64,000 nucleotides of DNA from an uncultured Planctomycetaceae bacterium (lineage in GTDB: Bacteria > Planctomycetota > Planctomycetia > Planctomycetales > Planctomycetaceae), in the NCBI GenBank assembly GCA_943787265.1, contig CALSLT010000021.1, forward strand, positions 62,001 to 126,000, in the 5' to 3' direction. Made by a program: the position numbers and the translations under genes. The notes beneath the pieces are model-generated. The model worked only from the letters and a program-made list of their open reading frames with translations. It was not told the origin of the DNA and did no database searches. Positions 22,801 through 37,800 of the stretch are shown here, one piece after another (position 1 is the stretch's first letter; the number at the start of each line of letters is the position of its first letter).

Positions 22801-25800
22801 CAATCTCCCAGGTGGTGCGTTTGGATCGTCGGTGACATCCGCGATTGATCTTTCGCCGTATTCCGGTGCTGACAAGCCGACTTTGTACTTTAACTACTTC
22901 CTGGCAACGGAAGATGCTCAGGCAGCGCAGGGACAAACGTCGATGCGTGACAGCGCTCGCGTTTTCGCAACGACAGACGGTGGTCGAACCTACACACTTG
23001 TCGCGACGAACAACGCAGTTCTCGATGCAGAGTTGCCCGAATTCATTTCGCACAACTCAACCTACAACGGTTCACCGACGCAGGAGTTGTTCGATACAGG
23101 TGGGTGGCGACAGGCTCGGATTGACCTTTCCCAGTTTGCTGGCTCAGCAACGGTGCAATTCCGGTTCGATTTCTCGACTGCAGGGGCGACGAACGGTGAG
23201 AATCTGGCCGGTGATGCATTCGGCTTTTTCAGTAGTGCGGACGAGAATGCGGCCGAAGGTCGAGCTCAGGCCAACACGGGTGAAGGGTTCTTTATTGACG
23301 ACATTATCGTCGGTTTTGCGGAACGCGGCGAACTAGTGACAAATGCTCCGGCCGGACAGACCGGTTTCGACAACCTGTATACGGCGGGTTTCGCTGGTGG
23401 AAGAGGGGATATCAATAACCTCATGAGCCCACCGTCGCTTGTGACTGCGGGTGAGTACCAGCTCGAAATTCGACGAGGCACCGAATACGCCGCACCTGCC
23501 GATCCGGCGGAATCGGACATCATCGTCTTCCAGACGCTCGATACCAACGATCGGCTAATCCAGGATCTGACCTCGGTTGTCCAGCCCATTAGTCAAACAT
23601 TTGACCTGGCGGATGAGTTTGATCCGTTTCCGCTGACGTTTGGAGCCGCAGGAGATGCTGGCTGGTTTGAGGCAGCGTCAGATTTCGTTTCCGATCCGCG
23701 AAGTTTTCGATCCGGCGTCCTGGACAATTCTGGCGGAGAAGTTCAGTCAGGGGCCACGCTGAATATAGATACTGGCGAGGGGAGCATCTCGTTTGAAGTT
23801 CAAGTGGATTCAGCTGCCGGGGTCGACGTAATCCTCGACACGGATACCAACTATTTTGAGTTTCTGATTGATGGAGTTCCTCAGAATATATTTGTGGCCG
23901 GAGTCGATATTGGTACGAAACTACGTGGTACTGGTACGACAAGTCCGTCATTTGTGCCAGTTTCGTTTGCCCTTCCAAATGGTGCTGATAACTACGATTT
24001 TGAGTGGCGGTTTACAAAAGGCACGAATGCTTTAAGTTTCGGTGAGGACGCCGCGTTCATCGATGATCTTGTCATTCCTCAGGACACGTCGACCTTTGGA
24101 CGACTGGGCGACCAGAATATTGAACGACCCCAAGGGATGGTTGTCATTCAGGGCAACTTCATTTCCAACGTCAGTGGTTCAGGCATCATTGTAGAAGCCG
24201 GACCTCGAGATACGGGCGCGGGATTGTTTGACACAGACTTCCCATATCCGGGGGCCATTCGAAATACCCCGGTGCTGAATGCGAATCTGACGACAGGTGC
24301 ATCGATTGCAAACAACGTTGTATCTTTCTTTGGAACGGACGGAATTCGGTACAGTGGGGATGCTAACACCGGGGCAGTCCCCAATGCCGCTGTGCCAATG
24401 GGTAAGATCATAAACAACACCGTTTACGGTGGAGTTGCCCAGTCTGGAACAGGCATCAACATTACGAATAACGCCAGCCCCACGTTGATCAACAACGCTG
24501 TGGTTAATACCGTGACTGGTGTCAGCTTCGACGCCTCATCTGGCAGTCAGACCTCTCGGCCGATCGCACAGCGAACGTTGTTCCAGAACAACGGGACAAA
24601 TCAGATTGCGAATGGTGCCCAGTTCTCAAACACGGTCACAGTTGGGGCCGGGACGCAATTGTTCATTGATCCGTTGAACGGAAACTTCTATCCGGATGCC
24701 GGGTCTCTTGTTGTTCCCAATCCACTGATCGACAGTTCTGTGAATGTTGTGTCGGAGCGTGATCCTGAGTTCAGGTCAGTCCGAGAACCGATCGGACTAC
24801 CTCAGCAGGATTTCTTTGCTCCAGACTTCGACGTCTACGGTCAGGAACGTGTTGATGACTCGAATACCGCGAATGCGACCGGTATCGGGAACAATATTTT
24901 CAAAGATATCGGAGCGATCGAACGAGCGGACTTCAGTGGGCCGACGGCAACTCTGATTGTGCCACTGGATAACGGTCCTGACGATTCGGATTCGGATTTG
25001 AGTGAAGTCGCAATCCTCAATCCGGCGTTACTGTCTCAGTTTGTAATTTCGCTAGTCGACCCGGGGACGCCTCCGAATCCGGGAGTCGGCGTCGATGATA
25101 CTGTCGCGGGCCTTGTTGATGGTTCTGCATTTGTTCTGACGCAGACCAATGTTGACGGAGCCAGAATTCTCGTTTCCGGCATCGACTACATTTACACCTA
25201 CAATCCGAATACAAACGAAGTGATATTCCGTTCGGTGACAGTGTTCCCGAGCGAGACGGCTTACAACATCACAGTTGCAGATCCTTCACAGTTGGTGGAT
25301 ATCGCCGGGAATCAGATTCAGCCAAACCGCACTGACGGTTCGGTTCAGTTTGACATTCTTGTGACTGAGGGGGCTAACGATCCTCCAACGATCGATAATC
25401 CTGGTACGCAGACGATTTCCGAAAATACGACCGGAAATGCGACGTCGCTCACGTTCTCGACGACGACTGCCAATGCAATCACTATTGATGATCCGGACGC
25501 CTTTATCGCTGGCAATATTGTTCAGCTGACACTGTCCGGTGGTAATGGCACGATCACGTTGCCGGCTGGTTTTGGTGCTCTGGCAACCCTTGATGCTGGT
25601 ACCGGTACGGACGACGGGTTCGTTCAGTTGACGGGCACGATTGACAATCTCAATCAGATCCTCGACGGCGTAGTATTTACGCCAACACTGCACGTCAACA
25701 CTGAAGAAGGAACGCCACCGCAGACGGTTGAGTTGAACGTCACTGTGAACGATCTGGGGAATTTCAGTTCAGAAAATCCTCTGGTACCGATGATCACTGC

Positions 25801-28800
25801 GGACAGTGTTCCAATCACCGTTACGGCTGTGAACACAGTTCCCGAAGCTACCGCGCCGCCAGCAGTCGCCACGCCAGAGAACACTGATTTCAACTTCCGC
25901 GGTGCGGACACGGTCTCAGTCTTTGACCCGGATGTTGGTGACATGCTGATCACGTTGTCGGTCACGAACGGAACGCTGACACTGGATCCCGCTGAAACTG
26001 GTGATCTCACCTTCTCGAATGGCAACGGGGATGCGGATGCCACGATGACGTTTACCGGCACGGTGACCGACATCAACGAGGCTCTGTTACTGCTTGACTT
26101 CACGCCGACTCCGTCATTCACCGGTACAGCCGTGATGACATTGACGATTAATGACCAGAACAATTCAGGTGTGGGCGCGACGGCGAATGCACAGGTTCAG
26201 ACGATCATCAGCGTCGCCGAAGTTAATGACGCTCCGATTCTGCAGTTCAACGGAACCGGTGCAGCATTCGATGTGAATCCTGCGGTCAATGCGACTGACG
26301 GAAGTGATTTCGAGTTCCAGCCGTCAACGTTGACTCAAGTCAGCCTCATCGATGCAGATTCTGGGGCGAATCCAATTCAGCTCACGCTGACTGCGTCGTC
26401 AGGGACGCTGACACTGGCGACGACCACTGGTCTGGACTTTGCATTTACGCCAGATGGTCAAGGAACTCCGGTTGGTACCGGAATTAACGACGCGTCGATG
26501 ACGTTCCGCGGAACGCTGGCAGCAATCAACAACGCCCTCTTCAATGCCATCGACGGCGGGCTGATCTTTACGCCTGCTGGACCAGGAGCTGCCACGATTG
26601 ACGTGACAGTGAACGATCTTGGAAGTACTGGCGGCCTGGTCCTCACTCCGGCATCGGACACAGGGACGATCGACGTTACGATCGCTGCTCAGGACAACAA
26701 TCCCCGCAATCTCTTTGAAGGCGGAACGACATTCCCAGCGGGCATTCCCGTTCAGGAAGGTGCTCCAAACGCCACGCTCGCGTTTGACGCGGCCAACGGT
26801 CGATTGATTTCGGTATCTGATGCGGACAACTCACCTCTGACTGTTACTCTCACTGTGGATGCCGGGGCAACGTTGGTTTTGCCAGGATTAGTCGGTGGTG
26901 GTGGTCCGGGCGTTGCCGGTGTTACCGAAGTCGATGGAGATGGCAGCGACGGAACAATTCAACTCACCGGTCTTGCTGTTGACCTGAACGTCGCGCTGTC
27001 GCAGATCAACTTCACATCAAACGGGACGAACGCTTCGACCTTCACTATCGTCAGTAGCGATGGTGGCGGGACTGACGATTCCGATTCGATCGCAATTTCT
27101 ATCAACAATATTCCGGCCTTCATTAATGAAGACGATCCAGACGTTTCTTATGACTTTACTGTCGACGAAAACAGCGGCGCGGGAGTCGTGGCCGGAACGG
27201 TCGAAGCTCAGGATGCAGATGTTGCTGCCATCGGCGACGTTTTAACGTTCGCCATCACTGGTGGGACCGGAACGACAGCGTTCGACATTGTGAAGACGAC
27301 TGGCACGACCGCAGACATAGTCGTCATCGATCCAGCGCAACTGGACTTTGAGACGACTCAGATGTTTGACCTGACGGTCACGGTGACTGACTCGACCGGA
27401 GTCTCCGACACAACGACTGTGAATATCACGCTTAACGACTTGGGCGAACCGCTCATCATCGACCAGCCCATCTGGGTGTTGGCCGGCGGGAACATCACCC
27501 TGGTTCGCGATCTCGGATTCGACACGATTCATGTCTACGAAACCGGCGACTTCCTGGCCAACGGAAACGGGGCGACTGATCTCGTTCCCGCCGCCGATGT
27601 TAATTTTGTGACGAACATCGCGTTTCTCGCTCGCGATGATGCCAGTGACACACTGACTGTTGATTTCTCGGGCGGCGATCCGATCCCAGCCGGGGGCGTC
27701 AGCTACGACGGTGGGGTGGGCGTTGGTACGAACATTCTGGAACTGGTCAACGGCACGGTGATGGACGTGGTCCACGATTTTGCTGGCGGCGGAGCAGGCA
27801 CCGTGACGTTAGACCCGGATGGAGTTGGCGTGGGTGTGGCTGGTTCCGTAATCACCTACTCGCAACTCCAGCCGATTGATGATCAGCTCACGACGACGAA
27901 TCGCTCGTTTAACTTCTCGGCTGTCGACGACACGGTCACGTTGTCCGACGACTTAACAGCGTCTGATAGTGTGGCCCAACTTGTCAGTACGGCAAACTTC
28001 TCCGGATTCTCATTCCGCGTTCCCGGGGCTGGTGGTTCTCTTAATATCAACCTCGGAGAAGGCAGTGACGCGTTGACCGTCGCAGGGATCGACAGCAACT
28101 ACACCGGTGACATCACGGCAGTTGGTGGGACCGGTCCACTGATTCCGGATGCGGAATTTGACACTCTGGTCGGTACTGACGGTGTCGACGTCTTCAATGT
28201 CAACACAGACAATGCCGGTACGATGGTAACCGGCGGATTGACAACGAACTTCTCGGAGTTTGAAAGTCTCGACGGCCTGGACGGAGCGGATGATTTCACG
28301 GTCGATATGGGCGTCACTGTTGATGGTGACATCAACGGCGGCGACGGAGACGACAACTTCGTCATTAATGGAACTGTCGGCGGAGATCTTGATGGTGGGC
28401 CAGGCACGGACACGTTGACGATGCCAGGTTCTGTGACCGGTACCATTTCTAATATCGAACGAATTATTGTCGATGGGACCGCTAATCCAGATCAGATCGT
28501 CGTGCGACTGAATGGCGGAACGTCGGACGTTGAAGTTGAAATCACGACGCTGGGGGTCCCGACAGTAACGCGATTCTTTCAGCCGCCTGCGACGCCAACG
28601 CTGACTGTCATCGTTAACGCACTCGACGATGACGACGTCGTCGTGATTGACCATAGGAACGGCTTCGTTGATGCCGACATCGTTCTCGATGGTGGCATGG
28701 GAGCCGATTCATTGCAGGTGCTCGATGCGGGAAGCACCTTGTCAAATCTAAGTGCCCTGTATGTGCCAGGAGACTCTATCGACAACGGCACGGTCACTCT

Positions 28801-31800
28801 GACAGAAGCCGGTTTGACACAGACGATTACCTTCTCGGGTCTCACACCGGTCGAGTTCACAGGAATCGCCGAAGCCACATTACGTACGCCTCGTAGTGCA
28901 GATGTTATTACGCTTGCCGACGCCACTGGGCCGATTAGTGGTCTAAACGCATTGGAAGTTCGCGGTACGAGTGACGGAACAGCGTTCGAAACATTCTACG
29001 CCAGCGATGTCGCCGAGGTCATCGTCGATCTGGCGACTGCCGACACGGCGGGTGCTCCGGTTGACACCGTGACGATCGAAGATGGAGCACTGGTCGCGAA
29101 CGAGGGGCTGATTGAAAACGGGCTGACCATTCAGACCGGTATTGGTAGCGACGTGATCAATCTGCAGGAAACCAGCTACCTGACGTTTGATGGTGCGGAT
29201 GCACTGGTGATTGACGCCGGTAGTAACACCGATCGTCTGAATGCTGACGTCAGTGCCGCAGTGGTTCTGATCGAACAGCTGACTTTGACAGACGACAGCC
29301 TCGGCTTGACCGTTGCCGGTGCTTCAGCAGGCGTGGTCAGTTTTGTGTCTCCGACCAGTGGATTGTCGACACTTGGCGGAGAAGAAGTTTCGCTGACCGG
29401 TCAATCAGGTGCCGGTCTGGACAACGTGTTTGATCTCCGCGGCTGGACTGCCGGAACTGCCACGGTGGATGGCGGAACCAGCACAGACGACGTTCTGATT
29501 GGTCCTGACGTCAACACGCTCTGGAATGTCGCCAGTTCCGATTCCGGAACACTGAACGGTAGCAGTATCACTTGGTCCGATGTTGAAAATCTGACCGGCG
29601 GTGCAGGTAATGATGAGTTCGTTCTGGTCACTGGAGTGACCGTTGATGGAACGATCGATGGCGGGGCAGCTGGCTTAGACACGATCGACTTCTCGAACCT
29701 CAATGTCGCTCAGGACATTGTTCTGGAATCGGTCAGTCTTGGTTTCAGCGGAACGGCCACCAGTGTTACGGGCGGATTCAGAAACATTAACGGCGTTACG
29801 GGAACGTTCCTGACTGACTCGCTGACCAACACGATCGTTGACGTTGCTGCGGCTCCGGTCGCGGGTACGTTTACGCTGAATTCGGATGCCGGCACGTTTG
29901 ACACAAATACGTCAACGTCTGTCGTCACGATTCCAGTTGATTTTGTCGATGAGGATCCAAATCCAGATACGATCTTCCGAACTGACGGTGGAAGCTGGAT
30001 TGCCGAAGGATTCATTGTCGGCGATCAGATCACTGTTTCGGGATCAGCGAACAACAACGCTGTATTCACGATTGCTAGCCTGACCGCCGACACGCTGACG
30101 CTGATCGCAACGAACGCGTTAACTGACGAGGTCGGCGCGATTATCGACGTGACAGCGATCCGGTCGGCCTTTGCTTACTCTGATTTCGAAGTCTTCATTG
30201 CCGGGAGTGTCGGCGATGTCTTTAACGTGAACGCGGATCAGAATGTCGTCACTCTGAACGGTGGTGCCGGCAACGACACATTCAATCTTGGCTCGAATGT
30301 GCTGGTCGATGGTCCGATCAACGCAGGTGACGGCGACGATGCCGTCGTTCTGAACGATGGTGCTCGAGTCGGAGCCGGACAGAACATTGACTTTGGTGCG
30401 GGTAACGACACGCTGAGTTTTGCTGGCGGTGGTGGCGTGCTTTCAACGGGCGCATACACGACTGCGCGAGAAATTCAGCTGACAACGCTGAATGCGGCTG
30501 ATGGTGGCTACGACGGAACCGAAGCGCTGCTTGGTTTCACATTCACCAGTGTCAACGAACTCGATGGCAGCGACGCTTTGAATGACACACTGGCAGGTGC
30601 CAACGGACTGGATGCCAACTGGACAATCAACGGTGTTGAGCCTCCACCACCACCGACATTCAGCTTTGTATTCGCACTTGATGCGTCTGGAAGCGCCATC
30701 GCGACGCCGTTCGGCGGCACGCCCGTTGGAGATGTCAACGGTGATGGTATCTTCAATTCCGTTTTCGATGCTGAACTGGCCGCTTTGATCGCCTTCCGCG
30801 ATCAGCTCGAAGCAAACGGTGAAGTCGCAAGTCTCTCTATTGTCAGTTACCACACGACTTCAACCATTCAGGATATGGACCCGTCGACGCCTTTGCTTGA
30901 TTTGTCGACAACCGTTACTGCCGATACTGACATGAACGGTGTGGCAGATTTCGAGGATGTCCTCCTCTCGATAACAACGGCCCCCGGGACCGTATACGAG
31001 CCACCTCTGCAGGACGCGATTACGATCTTCAACAACGTTCCAGCCGACAATCAGACGCTTGTCTTCCTGTCGAATGACGCGGCGAACGACTTACTGCCGA
31101 CGCCTGCGTATGCTGATGAAGTGGCGACTTTGAACGCCAACGGTGTTTCCTTGAACGCTCTTGGTGTCGGTGCAGGTTCGGATCTGGCGTCGCTGGTCGT
31201 GATCGACCCGGCTGCTATTCAGATTCTGACTTCCGATGAACTGTCAGCAGCCCTGACAGGCTCTAGCGGTGGCTCGCCTGCCACGCCACTGCCGAGTATC
31301 TACCGCGACTCTGCGGCGACTCAGATTCTTTCCTGGACTGATTTCGAGAATCTGCAGGGTGGGGATCAGTCTGACGTCTTCCAGTTTGGTAACTTCATCC
31401 CTGACGGGGTTCCACAGGTTACCATCACTGGCGGCGACGGAATCGATCAGGTCATCGGCAACGACCAGACAACAGTTTACGATATCAGCCTGCTTAATGG
31501 CGGCACGGTGACGCTGGTTGATCCTAACGGTGGTGACGCTACGGAGTCGCAGTTCCGTGAGATCGAAAACCTGACGGGGGGAGTGTCTAGCGACACGTTC
31601 ACGTTCACTAACACGGGCAGCCTGACCGGTGCGATTGACGGTGCCGGTGGCCTGGACACGCTATTCGGTGACAATGACGGAAACGTCTTCAACGTCACGC
31701 CGCTGACCAGCAGTCCTGCAGCTTCGAATCAGGGGACTCTGGGGGAGGCTGATTCAGCACTCGCGACTGGCGTTCCGGTTGGCTTCGCTGATGTGGTTCT

Positions 31801-34800
31801 CGGCGACACGATCACTCGGACAGATGGAGGCAACTGGCTGACTGACGGCTTCTCCGCCGGTCAGACCATTGCTGTTTCTGGGTCAACCGGGAACGACGGT
31901 ATTTTCACGATTGGATCCGGGGCCGGGGCGGTCACAGCGACGACGATCACTCTGAGCGTGAGTGATATGCTGACACTGGAACCGGGCGCGACGATTGACA
32001 TTGTCAGTAACCCAAAAGTTGTTGGCGGATTCCGGAACATCGAAAATCTGGCAGGTGGCGATGGCCAGGACACGTTCAACGTTCTTAATGGCGACCTGAC
32101 AGGAAGCATTGCTGGTGGCGGCGAACTGGATCGAATCAATATCAGCGCCAATCGGACAGTTGGCGATTCTGCCGATGGTGGAGCCGGCAACGACATCTTC
32201 TTCCTGGAAGACGGTGCTCGCATTACCAACGGAGCATTTGGTGGTAGCGGAAACGATCAGTTCACGGTCGATGACGCCGCCACCGTAACGACTGATCTGG
32301 CGGGCGAGGCGGGCGACGACCTGTTCCTGCTGGGGACCGGTGCCGTGTTGATTGGCACGTTCAACGGTGGCGGCGACGCGGGTGACACCATTGATGGCGG
32401 TGACACCGGCACGCTCTATCGGATCAACGCTCCGAACGCAGGAGTTCTTGAAACCCGCATCTCTGGTTTCAGCGGAGTTCGAAATCTCGTGGCTGGCACA
32501 GGTGCGGACACGTTCCGATTTGAAAGCACAGGAAGTCTTGATGGCACAATCGACGCTGGTGACGGCGACGACAGCATGCGGACGAGTGATGGCGTCGACA
32601 ACGTGACGTTGACGGGAGTCGATCAGGGTTCCGCGGTCGTCAGTACTGTGACGACAGCGTTTGCGGCTCTGGAGAACATCGACCTGAGAGGCGACGACGA
32701 CACTCTTACTGTTACTGATGGTTCCAGCCTGACCGGAACCCTGAGCGGTGGTACAGGAAGCGATTTGCTGGTTGGACCGGACGTTGGAGCCACTTTCAAT
32801 GTGACATCAGATAACTCGGGCGAGTTGCTCGACGCTGCAGGTGCTGTCGAATTGTTGGGGACGGGTACGGTGACGGAAGGATTCTCAAGCATTGAGAACC
32901 TGACCGGTGGCACCGGCAACGACACCTTTACCCTGTCTAATGGCGTGACTCTGGATGGCAACCTGGATGGTGGTGGCGGGACGAATATCCTGAATCTAAA
33001 TTCCGGCGCTTCGATTGGCGGAACGATTCAAAACGTCGACGTGCGGATCACCATTGATGCAAACTCCGGAATTAACCCGGGCAATGCGGTTGACAACATT
33101 CTGGTTCAGATTGATGCCGGTGAACTCGAAGTCATCGTGAATGGAATCTCAAACAACTTCTTTGTCCCGACGACGAATGGGGTGAACGTAGTTCTGGATA
33201 TTCAGTCACAGCTTGGCGCTGACAATCTCACCGTTGACTACAGTACTGAATTCATTGACGCCGTACTGCCGGACATCACGCTGCCAGGCGACATTCTGTT
33301 CAACACAACGGACGGCAACGATAGAGTCCGTCTGATTGGTCGGTCAGGAGTTAACGGTCTGACCACGACGTACGAGCCGGCACTTGTTGGCGGGCAGCGA
33401 GAGATTCGCGTCAGTAACGGAGCCAGCGATCAGCTTGTTCATCTGAATCAGTTCGCGACACGACCGCAGATCGAACTGGACACGTTCGACTCATTCAACT
33501 TCACCAGTCCGGGAGCGGTCGACACGGTGAATCTGAATGCTGCAGTGGCTCCGCTGGGTAGTCAGCAGGCGTTGTTGATCGGCGGCTTCAGCGGCGGCGT
33601 TGCCTTTGAAACGGTATTGCTCAGCAGTATCGGTGAAGTTGAAATTGACCTGGAATCAAATGACGTCGGCGTGAACGGATCGATTGACACGGTCACGATC
33701 AACGACGGTGCCCTGCAGTCGAATATTGGACTGACCGGCTTGAGCATTTCGACAGGCCCGGGAGCTGACGTCTTCAATCTGAACGATGCAAGCTACCTGA
33801 GCAATTCCGGTGCGGTCAGCCCGCTGGATAATGGCAATCTTGCCAGTGGCGCAGCGACGGGAATTGATCTCGGGTCGGGCACCGACAGCGTGAATGTGAC
33901 AATGGATCGTTCGAGTCTGGTTGTCGATGATTCGAGTCTGACATTGTCGGATTCCGGAGTTGGTGCTCTGGGGACTGTTGTACTGACAGGCCTGGCCGGT
34001 GAGACCGGAACGTTCAGCGGTGGAGCGAGTGACAACGGTTTTGATTTGAGTAGCTGGACCGGAACTTCGACCGTGACCGGTAATGGTGGTTCTGATTCAT
34101 TGCGAGCGGCAAATGCAGATCAGACTTGGAACCTGGTTGCTGACGATGTGGATGACGACGGTGTTGGTCCTGATGGCGTCAGCGGTGTGGACGGCACCGT
34201 CGGGACGATCACGTTCGACGAGATCACGGACATGATCGGCGGGACTGGTAACGACACGTTTGTGATCGGTGCCGGCGTGACGGCTTTGAATTCAATCTTG
34301 GATGCCTCGGGCACGAACACGATTGATCTTCGTAATGCGGCTGCAGGACAGAATATTCTGCTGACCGGACTGGGCGGCGGAGTTGGATTCGCAGGTAGCG
34401 TGGGCGGTCTTGTTCCGAGCTTTGACGGGATCAGCAATCTTCAGGCTCCAGCCGGTATCACCGACGTATTGACCGGTCGCGACGCAAACGCGAACTGGAC
34501 AATCGGGATGACCGGTGGTTCTTATCAGGACGTGGGCAGCGGTCGGACGCTGACATTCAGCGGAATCGATTCACTGACCGGTGGCGCGAACGACGACGCG
34601 TTCACGGTCGATTCGAATGTCACGGTTGATATTTCCGGCGACGTGCCCGGCGGGATGGGCGATGACTCGATCCTGATCGCAACGGACGTGACTCTGACGA
34701 CAACTTCTACAGTGACCCTGGGTGACGGTGCTGATTCTCTGGTGCTGGCTTCGGGTGCCCGTCTGGTCGGTAACGTGCAGAGTGACGCCGGCGACGACAG

Positions 34801-37800
34801 CTTCACTCTGGGCGATTCGGCGACGATCACCGGTCAGATTCAGGGCGGTGCCGACAGTGACTCTCTGAGCTTCGCGGGTTACGCGTCTGCTCGGAGCGTG
34901 GCTCTGACAGTGGCGACGGCGAATGGCTTCTCCGGTACGGAAGCGTCAGTGACGGGCGGGTTTACCGGGATTGATTCGTTGGCCGGTTCGACTTCGGCGA
35001 CGACTGACATCCTGACGGGTCTGACTACCGCAAACGCACTGTGGAGACTGGACGCGACGAATTCGTACGAAGAGTTGACTGGTAATCAGGTCGTGACATT
35101 CAGCAACTTCGACACGCTGACTGGTGGTGTCGGTGTGGATGACCGGTTCCAGTTTGGTGTGGGTGTGACCGAATCGTTCACACTGCTGGGCAACGGTTCT
35201 GCCACCTTCGACGTTGTCGAAGGCAGCGGCAACGCGGACGCGTTCAGCCTGACGGGTACGGATGCCGGTTCCGTGACGGTGAACGGTCAAACGAGCAGCT
35301 TCAGCAACGTGCAGAGCCTTGAAGGCGGTGCTGGTAACGACACGTTCGCAGTTGGTCTGAGCGGCTCGCTGACTCGCGACATTCAGGGCGGCACAGGCAC
35401 AGATACATTGACCGGTCCGAGCAACGGCAATCGGTTCATCGTCTCCGGTCTGAACGCCGGCGAGCTGCAGAATTCTGCGGGCACGTCTCGAATTAATACC
35501 TCGACGCTGGCGGCAACAGGCTTCAGCGGCGTGGAAAACCTTACCGGTGGTAACGGCTCCGATCTGTTTACCGTGAATAATGGCGTGACTCTGGACGGTG
35601 CGATCAGCGGATTGGGCGGTTCTGACACGGTGACACTGAACTCGGGAGCGACAGTTTCCGGTGGCGTCTCGGGCGGAGCAGATGCGGACGCGATCACGGT
35701 GACCGGTGGCGGTACGGTGACGGCAAACGTCGCTGGCGATGCTGGCGAAGACACGCTGACTCTGGCCGGTACGACGAACCTGAACGGTGCGTTTGACGGT
35801 GGAGCCGATGCCGACACATTTGTGTCGATGTCAACTGTCTCGACGCTGTTCCAGATTACGGGGACGGATGCGGGGTCTGTGGTCGGTCGCGGGGCGACGT
35901 TTACGAATGTCGAGAACCTGACGGGTGCGGCGAACCTGGCAGACACGTTCCAATTCCAAGGCGGCACGCTGAGCGGGACGATCGATGGTGGAGCGACGGC
36001 AAACGCCGGTGAGAATGACACAGTTCTGGGAAGTACGCTGAGCGACTTGTTCACGATCACGACGGTCGACGGCGGCACGGCTACGGTGGGTGGAGTGACG
36101 GCGACGCTGACCGACATCGAAACGATTGACGGTCGCAGCGGCGATGACAGCTTCACGGTCGCCAGTGCGGCTGGTCTGAGTGGCTCCCTGCTGGGCGGCG
36201 CTGGAAATGACTCGCTGACCGGGTCCGGCGACGACGAAACCTTCACAATTAATCCAGGAACTCCGAACGCCGGAACTCTGGAAAACTCAGGTCTGGCGAG
36301 TCCAGATGTGACGTTTACGAGCGTCGAAAATCTGAATGGCGGCGCTGGCGATGACACGTTCAACGTCAGCGACGTACTGAGCGGTGACCTGGACGGTGGC
36401 CTGGGAACAAACGCGTTGAACCTGATCGGCGCGGGGATTGTGAACGGCACGGTCTCGAATGTGGATGTCACGATCACGGCTGCGGCGATACAGGACGGTA
36501 ACGCAGACAACTTTATCGTTCGGCTGAACGGCGGCGTGGTGGAAGTCCTGGTGGATCAGACGGCGGCCGGTCTGGGGGTGACGACGACTCAGTACTTCAC
36601 GCCTGGCATTAACACGTCGATCGCGTTGACGATTCAAGGTTCGGATGACGCCGACACGCTGACAGTCGATTACGACTTCGGTGGTCCGGTCGATGCCGAC
36701 ATCACATTCACGGCGGGTGGCACAGCGAGTGTTGATCGATTGCGGATGCTGGGCGATGGCTCGACGACGGGCAGCCTCGATCTGGATATCAACGGTACGG
36801 ACGGCGTGATTGTGGCCAATGGCAGCACGATCAGCTTCACCGGGTTGTCGGCCGCTCTGAATGAACCGATCGAAATCGAAGCATTCGACCAGCTAACGTA
36901 CGCGACGCCAGGCAACGAAGATTTGATCTCACTGGATCCGTTGGCTTCGAGTCCAATCACTGCTCAGTCCGCTCTGACGATTAGCGGTACGAGCGAGAAC
37001 CCTGCCGACGTGGCGGTTGCCCTGCCGACGGTAACACTGATCGACGTCAGTGACGTCACGCTGGACCTGGCGGCCCGCGACGCCGGTGGCGACGATTCTG
37101 ACACGGTCAACATCAACGCCGGGTCTTTGGCGGCGACTGCCGTCTCGACTCTCTCGATCGTGACGGGGCTTGGTCAGGACATATTCAACGTCAACGAGAC
37201 TGATTACCGAAACTCGGTGGGTGGAGACATCCTGTCGCTGGACGGCGGTTCGGCGACGGACACGCTGAATGTCAGGCTGGACAATCTGGACCTGGTTCAG
37301 CTCTCAAACACCACGCTCTCACTGACGGACGGTGGAGTTGTTCGTGGAACGATTTCTCTGACAGACATTGATGGCGACACGGCGACTCTGACTGATGGAG
37401 CCAACTCCGACAACGCCGTCGATCTCAGCGGCTGGCTTAATGGGACGGCCACGGTCACTGGCGGCGGTGGAACTGATACTCTGACCGGTCCGAACGAGAC
37501 GGCTCTGTGGAACGTCACGGGGATTAACTCCGGCCAGGTGAATGGCAACACGTTTACGGGCATTGAGAATCTAGTCGGTGGCGACAGTGCCGATCAGTTT
37601 GTCATCAGTGACGGTGCCGGTGTCGCCGGATCGATCGACGGTGGAAGTGGGCGCAATAACCCGGCCCTGTCGGTGTCGGTTGTAGACACGCTCGACCTCA
37701 GTAACTTCTTGACAGCCCGCACGGTTGAGGTCACCACTGTCGACACGTTCTCGACTGATCTCGGCTTCAATCTGACGGCAGTCTTCTCGGCCTCAGTGGT

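Larger units (their letters stand above)
20879..31965 (+). repeat. Six dispersed copies of a ~50-residue R-T-D-G-G-x-W-x-x-D-G-F module
   Basis: Copies lie at about 20879-21022, 21131-21291, 21392-21538, 22007-22155, 29963-30113 and 31805-31961. The shared pattern is R-T-D-G-G-x-W-x-x-D-G-F-x-x-G-D-x-I-x-V-x-G-S, then N-D-G-x-F-T-I and an I-T-x-x-T-L-T-L strand. The copies are scattered and sit inside different host domains, so they behave like mobile beta modules rather than a tandem array. Confidence 0.75.
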
